From Pseudomonadota bacterium (GTDB lineage: Bacteria; Pseudomonadota; Gammaproteobacteria; Steroidobacterales; Woeseiaceae): 64,000 nt of DNA. Location of the stretch: NCBI GenBank assembly GCA_027621915.1, contig JAQCAD010000002.1:62001-126000 (forward strand), in the 5' to 3' direction. The translations under genes were made by a program, and so were the position numbers. The notes beneath the pieces are model-generated. The model was not told where the DNA came from and did no database searches. It saw only the letters and a list, made by a program, of their open reading frames with translations. This document shows positions 25,479 to 36,522 of this stretch, piece by piece (the first letter of the stretch is position 1; every line of letters begins with the position of its first letter).

Positions 25479-27142
25479 CAGAGCGTCTCGAACCACAGCG
25501 CCTGCGCGCGACTTCCGGCGTGAATTCCGTAGGTCCAGTTGGCGGTCCAGTCATTTTGCCCGAGGCTCAGGGCGCCGAGGAACGTGCCGCTGGTCGGTGC
25601 GCTCGTTGCACCGGGTACCGCACCATCAACCTGCGCGATTGCGTAGTCGACCGAGTAAATCGGCACAGCGCCTTCAAGCAACTGCAACTCAGCGTCGTTC
25701 ATTGCCGTCGCGCTGGTTACGACACCGTCTGCCACCGTCGCGGCAATCGCGCCCTCATCTTGGGCGAAGGTTTGATTGAAGGCGTCGCGATAGGTTTCCT
25801 GGCAGGCGAATACCACAGAGTTCAGGTTGAGGTCGCCGTTGGTCGCAGCATCGAGCGATTCCTGATCCTGAACGCGAAGGCAGTAGTTGTCGTTCGCACT
25901 GATCGTGTCGTTGGCGGCAAATGATGAAATCAACAGTGAATCGTTGATGTCAATCCAGAGACCTTCCCGCAGCCGCCAGCCGGCGCCCGGATCGTGCGTG
26001 GCTGTCGCCGCTCCGTTCGGTGACACGATACAGGTCAGGTTGCTTATAATCGCGCGACTGTTGAGATTTCGTGCCACGACGTCGGCGCGGGCAATTGCAT
26101 CAAGAGTGTCATAGGAGCCAATTCCATCCGCTTCAATACAATGGTTGCCGTCGGTTGCTGACTGGATGGCAAGAGCATTGGTGATCGTGCCCTGCCAGCC
26201 CTCGTCGATGTCGATCGAGTCGTCACGCACATAGAGTGCAACGTAATTGTTGAAATTGACGGCGCCTCCGAACATTTCGATGCCGTCATCATACGATGAG
26301 TAGATTTCGAGGTTGTTGACGATCGTGTTACTACCGACGGCACCAAATGAAATACCGTTCAGTTCGTCGCCGTTACCCACCGTCGCACCGGGATGCTTCA
26401 CGACGACGTATTCAAGGCGGCCGGAGCTGTCTTCGTCGTTTTCACCACCATATTGCGACTCATCCAGGCCTGCAGCGCCTTCGGCAGCGACATGGCACTC
26501 ACCGACCAGTGCAAAGCCGGGTTGCCCGCGTGTACCCGTATAGGCACATTTGTTGGTTACGGCGAATCCATTGATGACTACTCCGCCCCACTGTTGAACA
26601 TCTTCCGGGCCGGCAGTGCCGTTGACATCAGATACCGATGTCAACGTAATTGGTGCGGTCTCTGTGCCTACTGCAAATATCTGCGAACCACGGTTGATTA
26701 TGATGAAGTCTTTGCTAGTCTGGAAAGCGAGTGTTGCTCCGGCCTCGATCGTCAGGACCGGTCCGTCTCCCCCGCGAGTAATGCCTGCTGCCGACAGTTC
26801 GGCATTAGTGCGGTACGTTTCACCGACAAACAGACTGCCTTCGAAAATATGTGCACCACCATTCGGCAGCGTCGGAATTGTCATGTCGACCGTAAGGTTA
26901 TTGCCAGCGGCAACGAAAGCCTGTGAGTACGTGCAGTTCGTGCCGTCGGAAACACCCTGGATCGTCTGTCCGCCGCTGTTGACGTAGGAGGCGCATACAT
27001 CGTTGGCACTGCCGCCTCCCGACTGAACCGTGTTGTTGCTGTTCGAGACCGAGGTTGTTGGTTGAATATTGATGTCACCGCTTGAACATCCGGCAAGTAC
27101 GGCGCCGGCAGGTACGGTAATCATGGTTTGTTTGTAGTTCAT
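25478..27142 (-). CDS. beta-helix-like surface lipoprotein
   Basis: This 554-residue predicted lipoprotein has a signal peptide ending VLAGC (Cys about 19), followed by a flexible Ser/Asn-rich linker. The body has repeated short beta-strand turns typical of right-handed parallel beta-helices: LTIEAGATLAFQ, FIIINRGSQIFAVG, PITLTSV, WGGVVINGFA, LEYVVVKHPG, TIVNNLEIYSSYDDGIEMFG. I start at 27142, where a GGAG site lies upstream. It is probably displayed on the outer membrane as partner of the receptor whose start overlaps its stop. Several acidic turns (DDSIDIDEGW) could bind metal. No enzymatic motif is certain. Confidence 0.8.
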   Translation of the reverse strand: MNYKQTMITVPAGAVLAGCSSGDINIQPTTSVSNSNNTVQSGGGSANDVCASYVNSGGQTIQGVSDGTNCTYSQAFVAAGNNLTVDMTIPTLPNGGAHIFEGSLFVGETYRTNAELSAAGITRGGDGPVLTIEAGATLAFQTSKDFIIINRGSQIFAVGTETAPITLTSVSDVNGTAGPEDVQQWGGVVINGFAVTNKCAYTGTRGQPGFALVGECHVAAEGAAGLDESQYGGENDEDSSGRLEYVVVKHPGATVGNGDELNGISFGAVGSNTIVNNLEIYSSYDDGIEMFGGAVNFNNYVALYVRDDSIDIDEGWQGTITNALAIQSATDGNHCIEADGIGSYDTLDAIARADVVARNLNSRAIISNLTCIVSPNGAATATHDPGAGWRLREGLWIDINDSLLISSFAANDTISANDNYCLRVQDQESLDAATNGDLNLNSVVFACQETYRDAFNQTFAQDEGAIAATVADGVVTSATAMNDAELQLLEGAVPIYSVDYAIAQVDGAVPGATSAPTSGTFLGALSLGQNDWTANWTYGIHAGSRAQALWFETL

Positions 27143-27456
27143 TGCTTTTCTTCTCCAGCCAAAGGCCATCGTTTGTGTCTGTTATGCATGTATGACGATT
27201 GCTTCGGAGCTAAAGAGCAATGCAAGCAACGCGCCTCAAGTAACAGCAAGGCTAGAGATGCACTGTGTAAGTGCTGTGACAGAATTGTGAAGAGATTATT
27301 ACAGCCGAGGCAGCGATCAGCTATAGCGCAAGTCTTTGTTTTTTCTAATCAATGGTAAACAGCGCCGGCAGTCGCTGCCTAGTGTTGCACTTTTCTTACG
27401 CGGATCTCGCGACTATTAAGAATTAATGACCGGATGTGCTGACTTAATCGGTGCAA
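27143..27456. other. 314-bp intergenic region upstream of the lipoprotein-receptor operon
   Basis: It separates two minus-strand transcription units. It holds the PHO-box-like repeats at 27263-27293 and AT-rich sequence on either side (for example around 27337-27360). I see no reading frame of coding character and no clear terminator for the amidohydrolase gene ending at 27457. Confidence 0.5.
27263..27293 (-). promoter_or_regulatory. PHO-box-like triple direct repeat
   Basis: Read towards the lipoprotein gene, three heptamers occur with an exact 11-bp period: TCTTCAC (27287-27293), CTGTCAC (27276-27282) and CTTACAC (27265-27271), separated by 4-nt AT-rich or mixed spacers. The PhoB-binding PHO box consists of CTGTCAT-type heptamers with 4-nt spacers, so the central copy matches well and the outer ones moderately. 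It lies about 120 bp upstream of the lipoprotein start. The role is inferred from sequence alone. Confidence 0.5.
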
Positions 27457-28881
27457 TTATCGCGCCCTGGAGGTCTGGACAAGCGCGCTCAGGTCGTCGC
27501 TGGTCAGCAATTTTCCTTTCGTGACGACTGCAAATATCCGTTTCGTGTTGCTTATGTCATCGAGCGGATTTGCGTTAAGCAAAACCATGTCCGCCTTTTT
27601 GCCAATGTCGATCGTTCCCATCTCATCCCGCAGCGAGAAATACTCCGCTGGTATAACTGTCGCAGACTGCAATGCCTCGAGCGGCGACAGTCCGGCGCGC
27701 ACGAGAAACTCCAGCTCCGAATGCAGGCTGTAACCCGGAACCGCCAACGCGATGGGCGTATCGGTGCCGGCACCTATCGGAACTCCTGCAGCATGCGCCC
27801 GGCCGGTCAGGAACAGGCCCCAGTCCGCATACGTGGTATCGATGTCCGGAGAAGGGTCATTGCGACGCTCGACAGTTGTCTCTTTCCACGGGTCCGCAGC
27901 GTCCGCAGGCAATCGGGATAACGCGTCGTCCCAGTCGTCGCGTAACCAGGGCGGCGCGAGAGTCATCGACAACAGACGCAGCGTCGGCACCTGCGTCGTG
28001 GATTCAAGCGCCTTCAGCGTCTGGTCGCATCGCTCCTGATCGTAGTTCGCAATCGCAGGCAGGCGTTGCAGGTTGTGCAAAGACGCTCGCAGCTCCGCGC
28101 CGGACAGGCCATCCGGATTCTTTAATCTTTGAAGGCGCTCTTCGTGCATTGCGGGCGTGTCGCGCGCGCAATCCATTTCGATATTTCGCAGGTGCTCGAT
28201 AGAGTCGACGAGCGGGCCGGCCGTGCTAGCCCGCATTGACAGCGGCACATGCGAGTCGATTGGCAGTTCGAGCTCATTGGCTACCTTTACCATTTCTTCA
28301 AAAACTTCCGGACTGACCATCTCATAAATCTTGATGAAGCTGACACCCTGTTCTTTCAGGCTCGTGATCTTTGCCCTGGCATCGGCCCGCGTCGAATTCT
28401 GCACGCCAATCTCCGGAATCCCCTCTCCGTTGTAGACAACGAAATTTCCGTCCAGCAAAGGGCCCGCATAAAATACGCGCGGAGCAATCGCACCGATCGC
28501 CCGCATTTTTTCCACGACCGGCAGCACTTTTCGCAGCAAGCCGCCGGTGTCACGCACACTGGTGATGCCATAAGAGAGGAACAACGCCGGCATGCTTGCA
28601 GTGAATCGATCGTCGTAAGTCAGGTGAACATGGAAATCCCACAGGCCGGGGATCAGGTACTTGCCGGAACCGTCAATTGACTCCGCAATATTCAAGTCGG
28701 TATCAGCGGGCTGAATTGCGGTGATTTCGTCGCCATTGAAAATAACGGTCTGATTTTCTCGCACACCATTCACGGCATCTATGACAGTGACATTTGTTAT
28801 TGCCGTACCGTTCGGCGGCGCTTCGGAGCACGCCGCGAGAATGGCCGAAAAAATCACCAGGATGAACGCAAGAGTTCGCAC
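27457..28881 (-). CDS. amidohydrolase-family lipoprotein
   Basis: This 474-residue exported amidohydrolase has a lipobox ILAAC (Cys about 18). Metal motifs are DFHVHLTYD (HxH), the region FIKIYEMVS (carboxylated-Lys position of the family), DSHVPLSM, IEHLRNIEMD, and AGTDTPIAL followed by HSELEFLVRAGLSPLEAL. The C-terminal strand IDIGKKADMVLLNANP is typical. It is probably a periplasmic or outer-membrane-anchored dipeptidase- or imidazolonase-like enzyme. It lies 3 nt after the M55 peptidase gene, so the two are co-transcribed and may act in turn on small peptides. Confidence 0.85.
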   Translation of the reverse strand: MRTLAFILVIFSAILAACSEAPPNGTAITNVTVIDAVNGVRENQTVIFNGDEITAIQPADTDLNIAESIDGSGKYLIPGLWDFHVHLTYDDRFTASMPALFLSYGITSVRDTGGLLRKVLPVVEKMRAIGAIAPRVFYAGPLLDGNFVVYNGEGIPEIGVQNSTRADARAKITSLKEQGVSFIKIYEMVSPEVFEEMVKVANELELPIDSHVPLSMRASTAGPLVDSIEHLRNIEMDCARDTPAMHEERLQRLKNPDGLSGAELRASLHNLQRLPAIANYDQERCDQTLKALESTTQVPTLRLLSMTLAPPWLRDDWDDALSRLPADAADPWKETTVERRNDPSPDIDTTYADWGLFLTGRAHAAGVPIGAGTDTPIALAVPGYSLHSELEFLVRAGLSPLEALQSATVIPAEYFSLRDEMGTIDIGKKADMVLLNANPLDDISNTKRIFAVVTKGKLLTSDDLSALVQTSRAR

Positions 28882-28884
28882 AGT

Positions 28885-29784
28885 CTAAGGCTCCAGGTCG
28901 ACGCGAAACTCGCCGATGAAAGTCAGAAAATTCGAGACCTCGATGATGTCTTTCCCGATAAACCTGATGGTGTGCGAGTTGATGCGCTCAACGTTGGGCA
29001 GATAGCCGAGCAGTTCTACCGGCGTATAGTTTTTCAGGGTCAATTCGAGCTCAATGGGGGTGTCGAGCACGTACGGCTCAAACTCTTCGATTCGATTGAT
29101 CGCGGACATCGTTCGCGTTCGGATAACTTCATAGGCCGCCTCAGGCGTCAGTGTTTCAGCAGAGTGAAATCCTTTCGCCCACTTCACTACGGCTCCCTCG
29201 ATATCACCAATAAGCACCTGGTTTTCGGCAACGGCTACGTCATCTCCGGAGATCATGATGACTGGTACGCCAAAATGCCCGGCGGCCGCTGCCGCCATGC
29301 TGCCCTCGGTCATTTCCCTGCCGTTAAGTCTCAGGCCCGTGATGTTGGCACTCGACATCGTATGTGCGCGAACGCCGCGGGTGTTGGCGGTGCTCGCGTG
29401 ATAGCCGATAAATATTACGCCGTCGAATGAGTCGTCAATGCCGGCCATCATGCTCAGCTCGCGTGGCCAGGAGCGAATCACCGTTACATCGACCGGTAGT
29501 TTGTCGATGAGCAGGTTCTGCCCATTGCCATGGGAATCGCTGATCACGAATTCCGTGGCGCCGGCGGCGCGCGCCGCATCGATGGCGGCATTCACTTCCG
29601 CGGTCATGAATTCACGAAAACGCTCGTACTCGAAACCGCCGGGCCCGAGCTGCTCGTCGGTGACAGCGCCGACAACGCCCTCCATGTCGGCGGAGATATA
29701 AATCTTTAGTCCGCGATCCTGGGCGTGGACGCTCATCGTCAATATAAGCAACGTGACAATGCAAAGCAGGTTTCGAGTCGTCAT
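28885..29784 (-). CDS. M55-family D-aminopeptidase (DppA-like), secreted
   Basis: This 299-residue zinc aminopeptidase of family M55 has the ligand set seen in Bacillus DppA: SADMEG (Asp about 33, Glu about 35), SDSHG (His about 85), IGYHA (His about 129) and MTEGSMAAAAAGHFGVP (Glu about 160). Unlike cytoplasmic DppA, it carries a signal peptide (to about SVHA), so it should act in the periplasm, where D-amino-acid peptides from peptidoglycan would be available. The co-transcribed amidohydrolase follows by 3 nt. Cleavage of D-Ala-type dipeptides is inferred from the family. Confidence 0.88.
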   Translation of the reverse strand: MTTRNLLCIVTLLILTMSVHAQDRGLKIYISADMEGVVGAVTDEQLGPGGFEYERFREFMTAEVNAAIDAARAAGATEFVISDSHGNGQNLLIDKLPVDVTVIRSWPRELSMMAGIDDSFDGVIFIGYHASTANTRGVRAHTMSSANITGLRLNGREMTEGSMAAAAAGHFGVPVIMISGDDVAVAENQVLIGDIEGAVVKWAKGFHSAETLTPEAAYEVIRTRTMSAINRIEEFEPYVLDTPIELELTLKNYTPVELLGYLPNVERINSHTIRFIGKDIIEVSNFLTFIGEFRVDLEP

Positions 29785-29806
29785 CTTTCTTTCCCCATTT
29801 TTTAAA

Positions 29807-29838
29807 GGGGTCAGAGCCCAATAAAGGGCTCTGACCCC
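29807..29838. repeat. REP-type palindrome 2 (loop AATAAA)
   Basis: Perfect 13-bp arms GGGGTCAGAGCCC / GGGCTCTGACCCC surround the loop AATAAA, with a T-tract after the right arm. It lies in the divergent region between the M55 peptidase and the phosphodiesterase gene, so it stands in a promoter region and not at a transcript end. Confidence 0.9.
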
Positions 29839-29961
29839 GTTTTTACGCTGTATTGTCCACCGATAATGCTGTCAGTGCTTTTGCCCAAGAATAGGCGGCT
29901 CACCGGGTGCCGTCAAAAGGAGACTGCTAGACTTGCGTACTCATTCAGCCAGGGGATTGGT

Positions 29962-31224
29962 TTGAGTCGAATTCCGAACCTTATTGTGACTCTTGTTTTG
30001 CTAGTCGCAGCCGGCGCCACAATGGCCGCAGGCTCCGGTGGCATCAACGCGCCTGGTCAGCATGATAAGCCTTACCTGATTCTGATATCCATCGACGGGT
30101 TCCGTTGGGACTTCCAGGATCTCGCCAGCACTCCGGCACTCGATCAAATTACTGCGAATGGCATTCGCGCCGAGCGAATGATTCCTGTGTTCCCGACACT
30201 GACTTTTCCCAATCACTATTCGATTGCCACCGGTTTGTATCCGGCCAATCATCGACTCATCGGTAACAAGTTTCCGAACAAGAGTCGGACGGGGTTTTAC
30301 AGTCTCACTGATAGAGAAACCGTGCAGGACGGATCGTGGTACGGCGGCCAACCAATTTGGGTCGCCGCCGAAAAAAGCGGCATGGTGAGTGCCGCCTATT
30401 TCTTCGTCGGAACGGAAGCGCCCGTCGACGACGTCCCGATGACTTACTGGCACCAGTTCGACGCGTCCGTACCGGGAATCACGCGCGTTGAGCAGGCGCT
30501 CGACTGGCTGGCAATGTCGGACGACAGGCGTCCACACCTGATAACGCTCTATTTCGAAGACGTTGATACGGCAACGCATCGCTATGCGCCGGGTTCGGAC
30601 CAGAGCCTGGCTTCAATCGAGCGTGTTGACAGTTACATCGCGGCGCTCATGGGCGGCATCAGTGACTTGCCATTCGCTGAGAATGTATATGTTGTCATCG
30701 TGTCCGATCACGGCCAGGCCGCGCGAAAACTTGATGAGGCACCTTTTATTATCGGCAACGTAACCGATCTCGACGGCCTGACGGTGGTCGACCACGGTGC
30801 TGCGACGTTCATTTATTTTCCGGAAGAAGATCGTGGACTCGCGACCGTTATTTGTGACGCCATCAACGATTCCTGGCAGCACGGATCGGCGATGCTTCGC
30901 AAAGACCTGCCCAAAAGCTGGCGGGCGACGGAGGAGGCCGGTTTCGCCGATATCGTGGTCCAGGCTGATCCCGGATACATGGTTTTCTCCACGCCGCTGC
31001 AGGCCCTGACTGCGTCGCGCGGAGATCATGGCTGGGCCCGTGAGTTCGAAGATATGCACGGAATTTTCATGGCTACCGGTCCCCGGCTGCCAAAAGGCGA
31101 AGTCGTTCCTGCTATCGAAGCCGTTGATGTTTATCCGCTGCTGATGAACATTCTTGAGCTGCCGATCACCACACCGATCGATGGCGATGCAATAAAGCTG
31201 GTTAGGCTGCTTTCTGACCAATAG
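29962..31224 (+). CDS. secreted nucleotide pyrophosphatase/phosphodiesterase (NPP family)
   Basis: This exported alkaline-phosphatase-superfamily enzyme has about 420 residues. The metal and nucleophile motifs of NPP enzymes are present: ISIDGFRWD, FPTLTFPNHYSIATGLYP (nucleophile Thr about 81 from this start), LYFEDVDTATHRYAP, VSDHGQA and GDHGWAREFEDMHGIFMATGP. I favour a TTG start at 29962 because AGGGGA lies just upstream and the signal peptide (ending about TMAAG) then begins properly; an in-frame ATG at 29866 adds a non-typical leader. Likely substrates are nucleotides or nucleotide-sugars in the periplasm, releasing phosphate sources. Confidence 0.87.
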   Translation: MSRIPNLIVTLVLLVAAGATMAAGSGGINAPGQHDKPYLILISIDGFRWDFQDLASTPALDQITANGIRAERMIPVFPTLTFPNHYSIATGLYPANHRLIGNKFPNKSRTGFYSLTDRETVQDGSWYGGQPIWVAAEKSGMVSAAYFFVGTEAPVDDVPMTYWHQFDASVPGITRVEQALDWLAMSDDRRPHLITLYFEDVDTATHRYAPGSDQSLASIERVDSYIAALMGGISDLPFAENVYVVIVSDHGQAARKLDEAPFIIGNVTDLDGLTVVDHGAATFIYFPEEDRGLATVICDAINDSWQHGSAMLRKDLPKSWRATEEAGFADIVVQADPGYMVFSTPLQALTASRGDHGWAREFEDMHGIFMATGPRLPKGEVVPAIEAVDVYPLLMNILELPITTPIDGDAIKLVRLLSDQ

Positions 31225-31314
31225 GGGCAGGCCGCCAATGCGGGATTGCCTGGAGCTCCTTGCGGCTCATCCTTTCGGTCATGCGATATCTGCCTGTCGA
31301 ATCGCAAAATTAAG

Positions 31315-31344
31315 GGGTCAGAGCCCAATAACGGGCTCTGACCC
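31315..31344. repeat. REP-type palindrome 3 (loop AATAAC), 3' of RAYT gene
   Basis: Perfect 12-bp arms GGGTCAGAGCCC / GGGCTCTGACCC surround the loop AATAAC, ending 2 nt before the RAYT stop. The loop and arms are the same as in the palindrome on the other side of the RAYT gene, and in the same orientation. Confidence 0.92.
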
Positions 31345-31346
31345 AG

Positions 31347-32042
31347 TTATTTGTATCTTGGTCGACCCGGTATTCCCGATCCAAGCGCGATGCCAAGATT
31401 GGATTCGATATGAATTCGAAACCGGCCGGAGCCAACGGGAAATCCTTTGTTCGTTGCAAAGCGGATTGCCGTTAAATCATCGTCGGACAGATCGACGCCA
31501 AACATTCTTCTGTAGTGACTGCATCGCTCGTAACTGTTCGAACCAAGATCCTGATATTCCTGACGCGGCGTTATCAGGTCACTCGTTGCTCCATACGCGT
31601 TCACGTTGAAACTTGACCATCTGTATTGCTCCGGCGTCTCTACCATGCCCGCCCGAACAGGATTGAGCTCAATGTATCGGTAGCACGCGAAAAGATAGTT
31701 GTCGGCGTCAACCAGTGATGAGTGGTATCTGCCCTCCCATAATGTGCCGGAGCGCTCGTATCTCTTGTTAAAGGTTTGAACGTACTGACGGCCTAACTGC
31801 TGCACCATCCGGGAAGCTCCGATCGTGCCACGGGGTGTCGCTAGCAAGTGTACGTGATTGGTCATCAGAACATAGGCGTGGATCTCGACCTCGTACCTTT
31901 TCGCATTGTCGGATAGTGCGTCGAGAAAACTCAAGTAGTCGCTAACCCGGGAAAAGCACTGTTGCTTATTGTTTCCGCGTTGCACGATGTGCATCGGAAT
32001 TCCCGGGATGCTAAGTCGTCTTATTCTTGGCATCCTCGGCAT
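31347..32042 (-). CDS. REP-associated tyrosine transposase (RAYT, IS200/IS605-like Y1 family)
   Basis: This 231-residue single-strand-specific HUH endonuclease is of the REP-associated type, a domesticated relative of IS200 transposases. It has the N-terminal GIPMHIVQRGNNKQQCF, the HUH metal motif in YVLMTNHVHLLATP, SLVDADNYLFACYRYIELNP containing the likely catalytic Tyr, and VRAGMVETPEQYRWSS. Identical REP-type palindromes lie immediately on both sides (31315-31344 and 32099-32130), which is the usual genomic signature of RAYTs. The gene sits just after atpC, but the palindrome between them probably separates the transcripts. Such proteins are thought to mobilise or maintain REP sequences. 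Confidence 0.93.
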   Translation of the reverse strand: MPRMPRIRRLSIPGIPMHIVQRGNNKQQCFSRVSDYLSFLDALSDNAKRYEVEIHAYVLMTNHVHLLATPRGTIGASRMVQQLGRQYVQTFNKRYERSGTLWEGRYHSSLVDADNYLFACYRYIELNPVRAGMVETPEQYRWSSFNVNAYGATSDLITPRQEYQDLGSNSYERCSHYRRMFGVDLSDDDLTAIRFATNKGFPVGSGRFRIHIESNLGIALGSGIPGRPRYK

Positions 32043-32098
32043 GATGTGGCCAGGTGCAACCGGTAGCCAACCTTCTAACTGGTCAAAATCTGAAAAAA

Positions 32099-32130
32099 GG
32101 GGTCAGAGCCCAATAACGGGCTCTGACCCC
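32099..32130. repeat. REP-type palindrome 4 (loop AATAAC), between atpC and RAYT
   Basis: Perfect 13-bp arms GGGGTCAGAGCCC / GGGCTCTGACCCC surround the loop AATAAC and are extended by A and T tracts (32093-32098 and 32131-32135). It is both a REP copy and a good bidirectional terminator; on the minus strand it would end the ATP synthase transcript. Confidence 0.92.
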
Positions 32131-32154
32131 TTTTTCACCCCTTTTTCTGGGTGG

Positions 32155-32571
32155 TTAGCGCTTGCCTTTGAGTTTCTGCGCCGCCTGGTAGCGGGCGCGG
32201 GCTTCAGCCAGCTCCAGTTGCGCGCGGGCGAGGTCCGTCTCGCCGGATACACCTTTCAGTGCTTCTTCCGCGTCCTGCTGCGCCTGCAATGCGGCTGCTT
32301 CATCCAGTTGCTCGCCGCGAAGCGCCGTGTCGGCAAGAATTGTTACAAGATGCGGTTGAATTTCCAGCATGCCGCCGGTGATATAAAAGAAATGTTCCTT
32401 GCCGTCCGTATCCTCGATTCGAACCTCACCTGGTTTTAACGCCGTCAACAGTGGCGCATGGCGCGGCGCAATGCCAACCTCGCCCATGCGAGCAGGGGCA
32501 AACACCATGTTGGCATTGCCTGAGTAGATTTCGCCTTCTGCGGAGACGATGTCGACTTGAATGGTTGGCAT
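32155..32571 (-). CDS. atpC: F1Fo ATP synthase epsilon subunit
   Basis: This 138-residue regulatory subunit of the F1 central stalk has the N-terminal beta-sandwich (IQVDIVSAEGEIYSG, GEVGIAPRHAPLLTALKPGEV, FYITGGMLEIQPHLVTILAD) and the two-helix C-terminal domain (residues about 90-138) that can inhibit ATP hydrolysis. It is the last gene of the atp operon, 67 nt after atpD, and is followed by a terminator-like REP palindrome. It is normal in length and motifs. Confidence 0.96.
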   Translation of the reverse strand: MPTIQVDIVSAEGEIYSGNANMVFAPARMGEVGIAPRHAPLLTALKPGEVRIEDTDGKEHFFYITGGMLEIQPHLVTILADTALRGEQLDEAAALQAQQDAEEALKGVSGETDLARAQLELAEARARYQAAQKLKGKR

Positions 32572-32638
32572 GAAACTCCTCTCGATCCCTATTTCATCGT
32601 GTCGAATCTATCCGACACATTCCTGGATTCAGGACTAC

Positions 32639-34905
<2,267 letters not shown>

Positions 34906-34966
34906 GTTCTTAGTAACCCTTATCTAGTCGGTGGGTGCAGTGCGAATCCATCGTAGCAATGCGAGC

Positions 34967-36508
34967 CTAATAAGCACCTTTCTCTGCGAATCCTTTGCAA
35001 ATCGCCCTCAACCCGGACTGAATTTCTTCAGAGTACTCGCCGGTTTTGTCAATTTGCTCGAGCAGGTTATTGCTGTTCGAGTGCGCAAAGTCATGCAGCG
35101 CAGCCTCGAACGCGCCGACCTTCGCAACTTCAACTTTGTCGAGGTAACCCTCGTTAACCGCATAAAGCGACAGCGCCATTTCAGAGACCGAGAGAGGCGA
35201 ATATTGCTTCTGTTTCATGAGCTCGGTAACACGCTGACCACGCTCGAGCTGCTTGCGGGTTGTTTCGTCGAGGTCCGATGCAAACTGGGCGAACGCTGCC
35301 AATTCCCGATACTGTGCCAATGCCAACCGAACGCCGCCACCAAGCTTTTTAATAATCTTGGTCTGTGCTGCGCCACCTACCCGGGACACCGAGAGGCCTG
35401 CGTTGATCGCAGGGCGAATGCCGGCGTTAAACAAATCGGTCTCGAGGAAGATCTGTCCGTCAGTAATTGAGATAACGTTCGTCGGTACGAATGCGGACAC
35501 GTCGCCGGCCTGCGTTTCAATTATTGGAAGCGCTGTTAACGATCCGGTCTTGCCTTTGACTTTTCCGCCACTGACTTTCTCTACGTGGTCGGCGTTAACG
35601 CGTGATGCGCGTTCAAGCAGGCGTGAATGCAGATAAAAGACGTCCCCGGGATAAGCTTCGCGACCTGGCGGGCGACGAAGCAGCAACGATACCTGGCGAT
35701 AAGCCCAGGCCTGCTTGGTGAGATCGTCAAATATGATCAGTGCGTCCTCGCCCTTGTCGAGGAAGTACTCGCCCATGGACGTTCCGGAATACGGGGAGAT
35801 GTACTGCATGGCCGGGCTGTCGGCAGCTGTTGCTGCTACGACAATGGTATGTGCCATCGCACCGGTTTCTTCGAGCTTTCTCACAACGCCGGCAACGGAC
35901 GATGCTTTTTGTCCGATTGCAACGTAAATACACTTAATGCCGGTTCCGACCTGGTTGATGATTGTGTCAACAGCAACTGCGGTCTTGCCGGTCTGCCTGT
36001 CACCGATGATCAGTTCTCGCTGGCCGCGGCCAATCGGCACCATGGCGTCGATGGCTTTCAGCCCCGTCTGAACCGGCTGATCAACAGACTTGCGTTCGAT
36101 AACGCCGGGGGCGACTTTTTCGATCGGTGCCGAAAGCTTCGTATCTATCGGTCCTTTGCCGTCGATCGGGCTGCCCAATGCGTCTACTACGCGTCCAAGC
36201 AACGCTTCGCCAATCGGTACCTCAAGAATTCGGCCGGTCGTCTTGACCGTATCACCTTCCGAAATATGCTTGTAGTCGCCGAGGACGACCGCGCCGACTG
36301 AATCCTGCTCGAGGTTCAGTGCCATGCCGAATGTATTGCCTGGAAATTCAAGCATTTCACCGTAACGCGCGTCGGCCAGTCCGTGAATACGAACGATACC
36401 GTCGGTAACGCCGATGACGGTGCCAACATCACGCGCTTCCGCTGATGACTCGAATTTCTCGATTCGCTCTTTAATCAGGTCGCTGATTTCAGAAGCTTTG
36501 AGTGCCAT
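34967..36508 (-). CDS. atpA: F1Fo ATP synthase alpha subunit
   Basis: This 513-residue non-catalytic nucleotide-binding subunit of F1 has an N-terminal membrane-proximal helix, the P-loop GDRQTGKT near residue 170, the segment [19 protein letters not shown], and [27 protein letters not shown] (written here in parts: [11 protein letters not shown] and [15 protein letters not shown]). The arginine-finger region VSRVGGAAQ is intact. It is positioned between atpH and atpG as expected. Confidence 0.98.
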   Translation of the reverse strand: MALKASEISDLIKERIEKFESSAEARDVGTVIGVTDGIVRIHGLADARYGEMLEFPGNTFGMALNLEQDSVGAVVLGDYKHISEGDTVKTTGRILEVPIGEALLGRVVDALGSPIDGKGPIDTKLSAPIEKVAPGVIERKSVDQPVQTGLKAIDAMVPIGRGQRELIIGDRQTGKTAVAVDTIINQVGTGIKCIYVAIGQKASSVAGVVRKLEETGAMAHTIVVAATAADSPAMQYISPYSGTSMGEYFLDKGEDALIIFDDLTKQAWAYRQVSLLLRRPPGREAYPGDVFYLHSRLLERASRVNADHVEKVSGGKVKGKTGSLTALPIIETQAGDVSAFVPTNVISITDGQIFLETDLFNAGIRPAINAGLSVSRVGGAAQTKIIKKLGGGVRLALAQYRELAAFAQFASDLDETTRKQLERGQRVTELMKQKQYSPLSVSEMALSLYAVNEGYLDKVEVAKVGAFEAALHDFAHSNSNNLLEQIDKTGEYSEEIQSGLRAICKGFAEKGAY

Positions 36509-36522
36509 TTCTTTCTTCCTTT

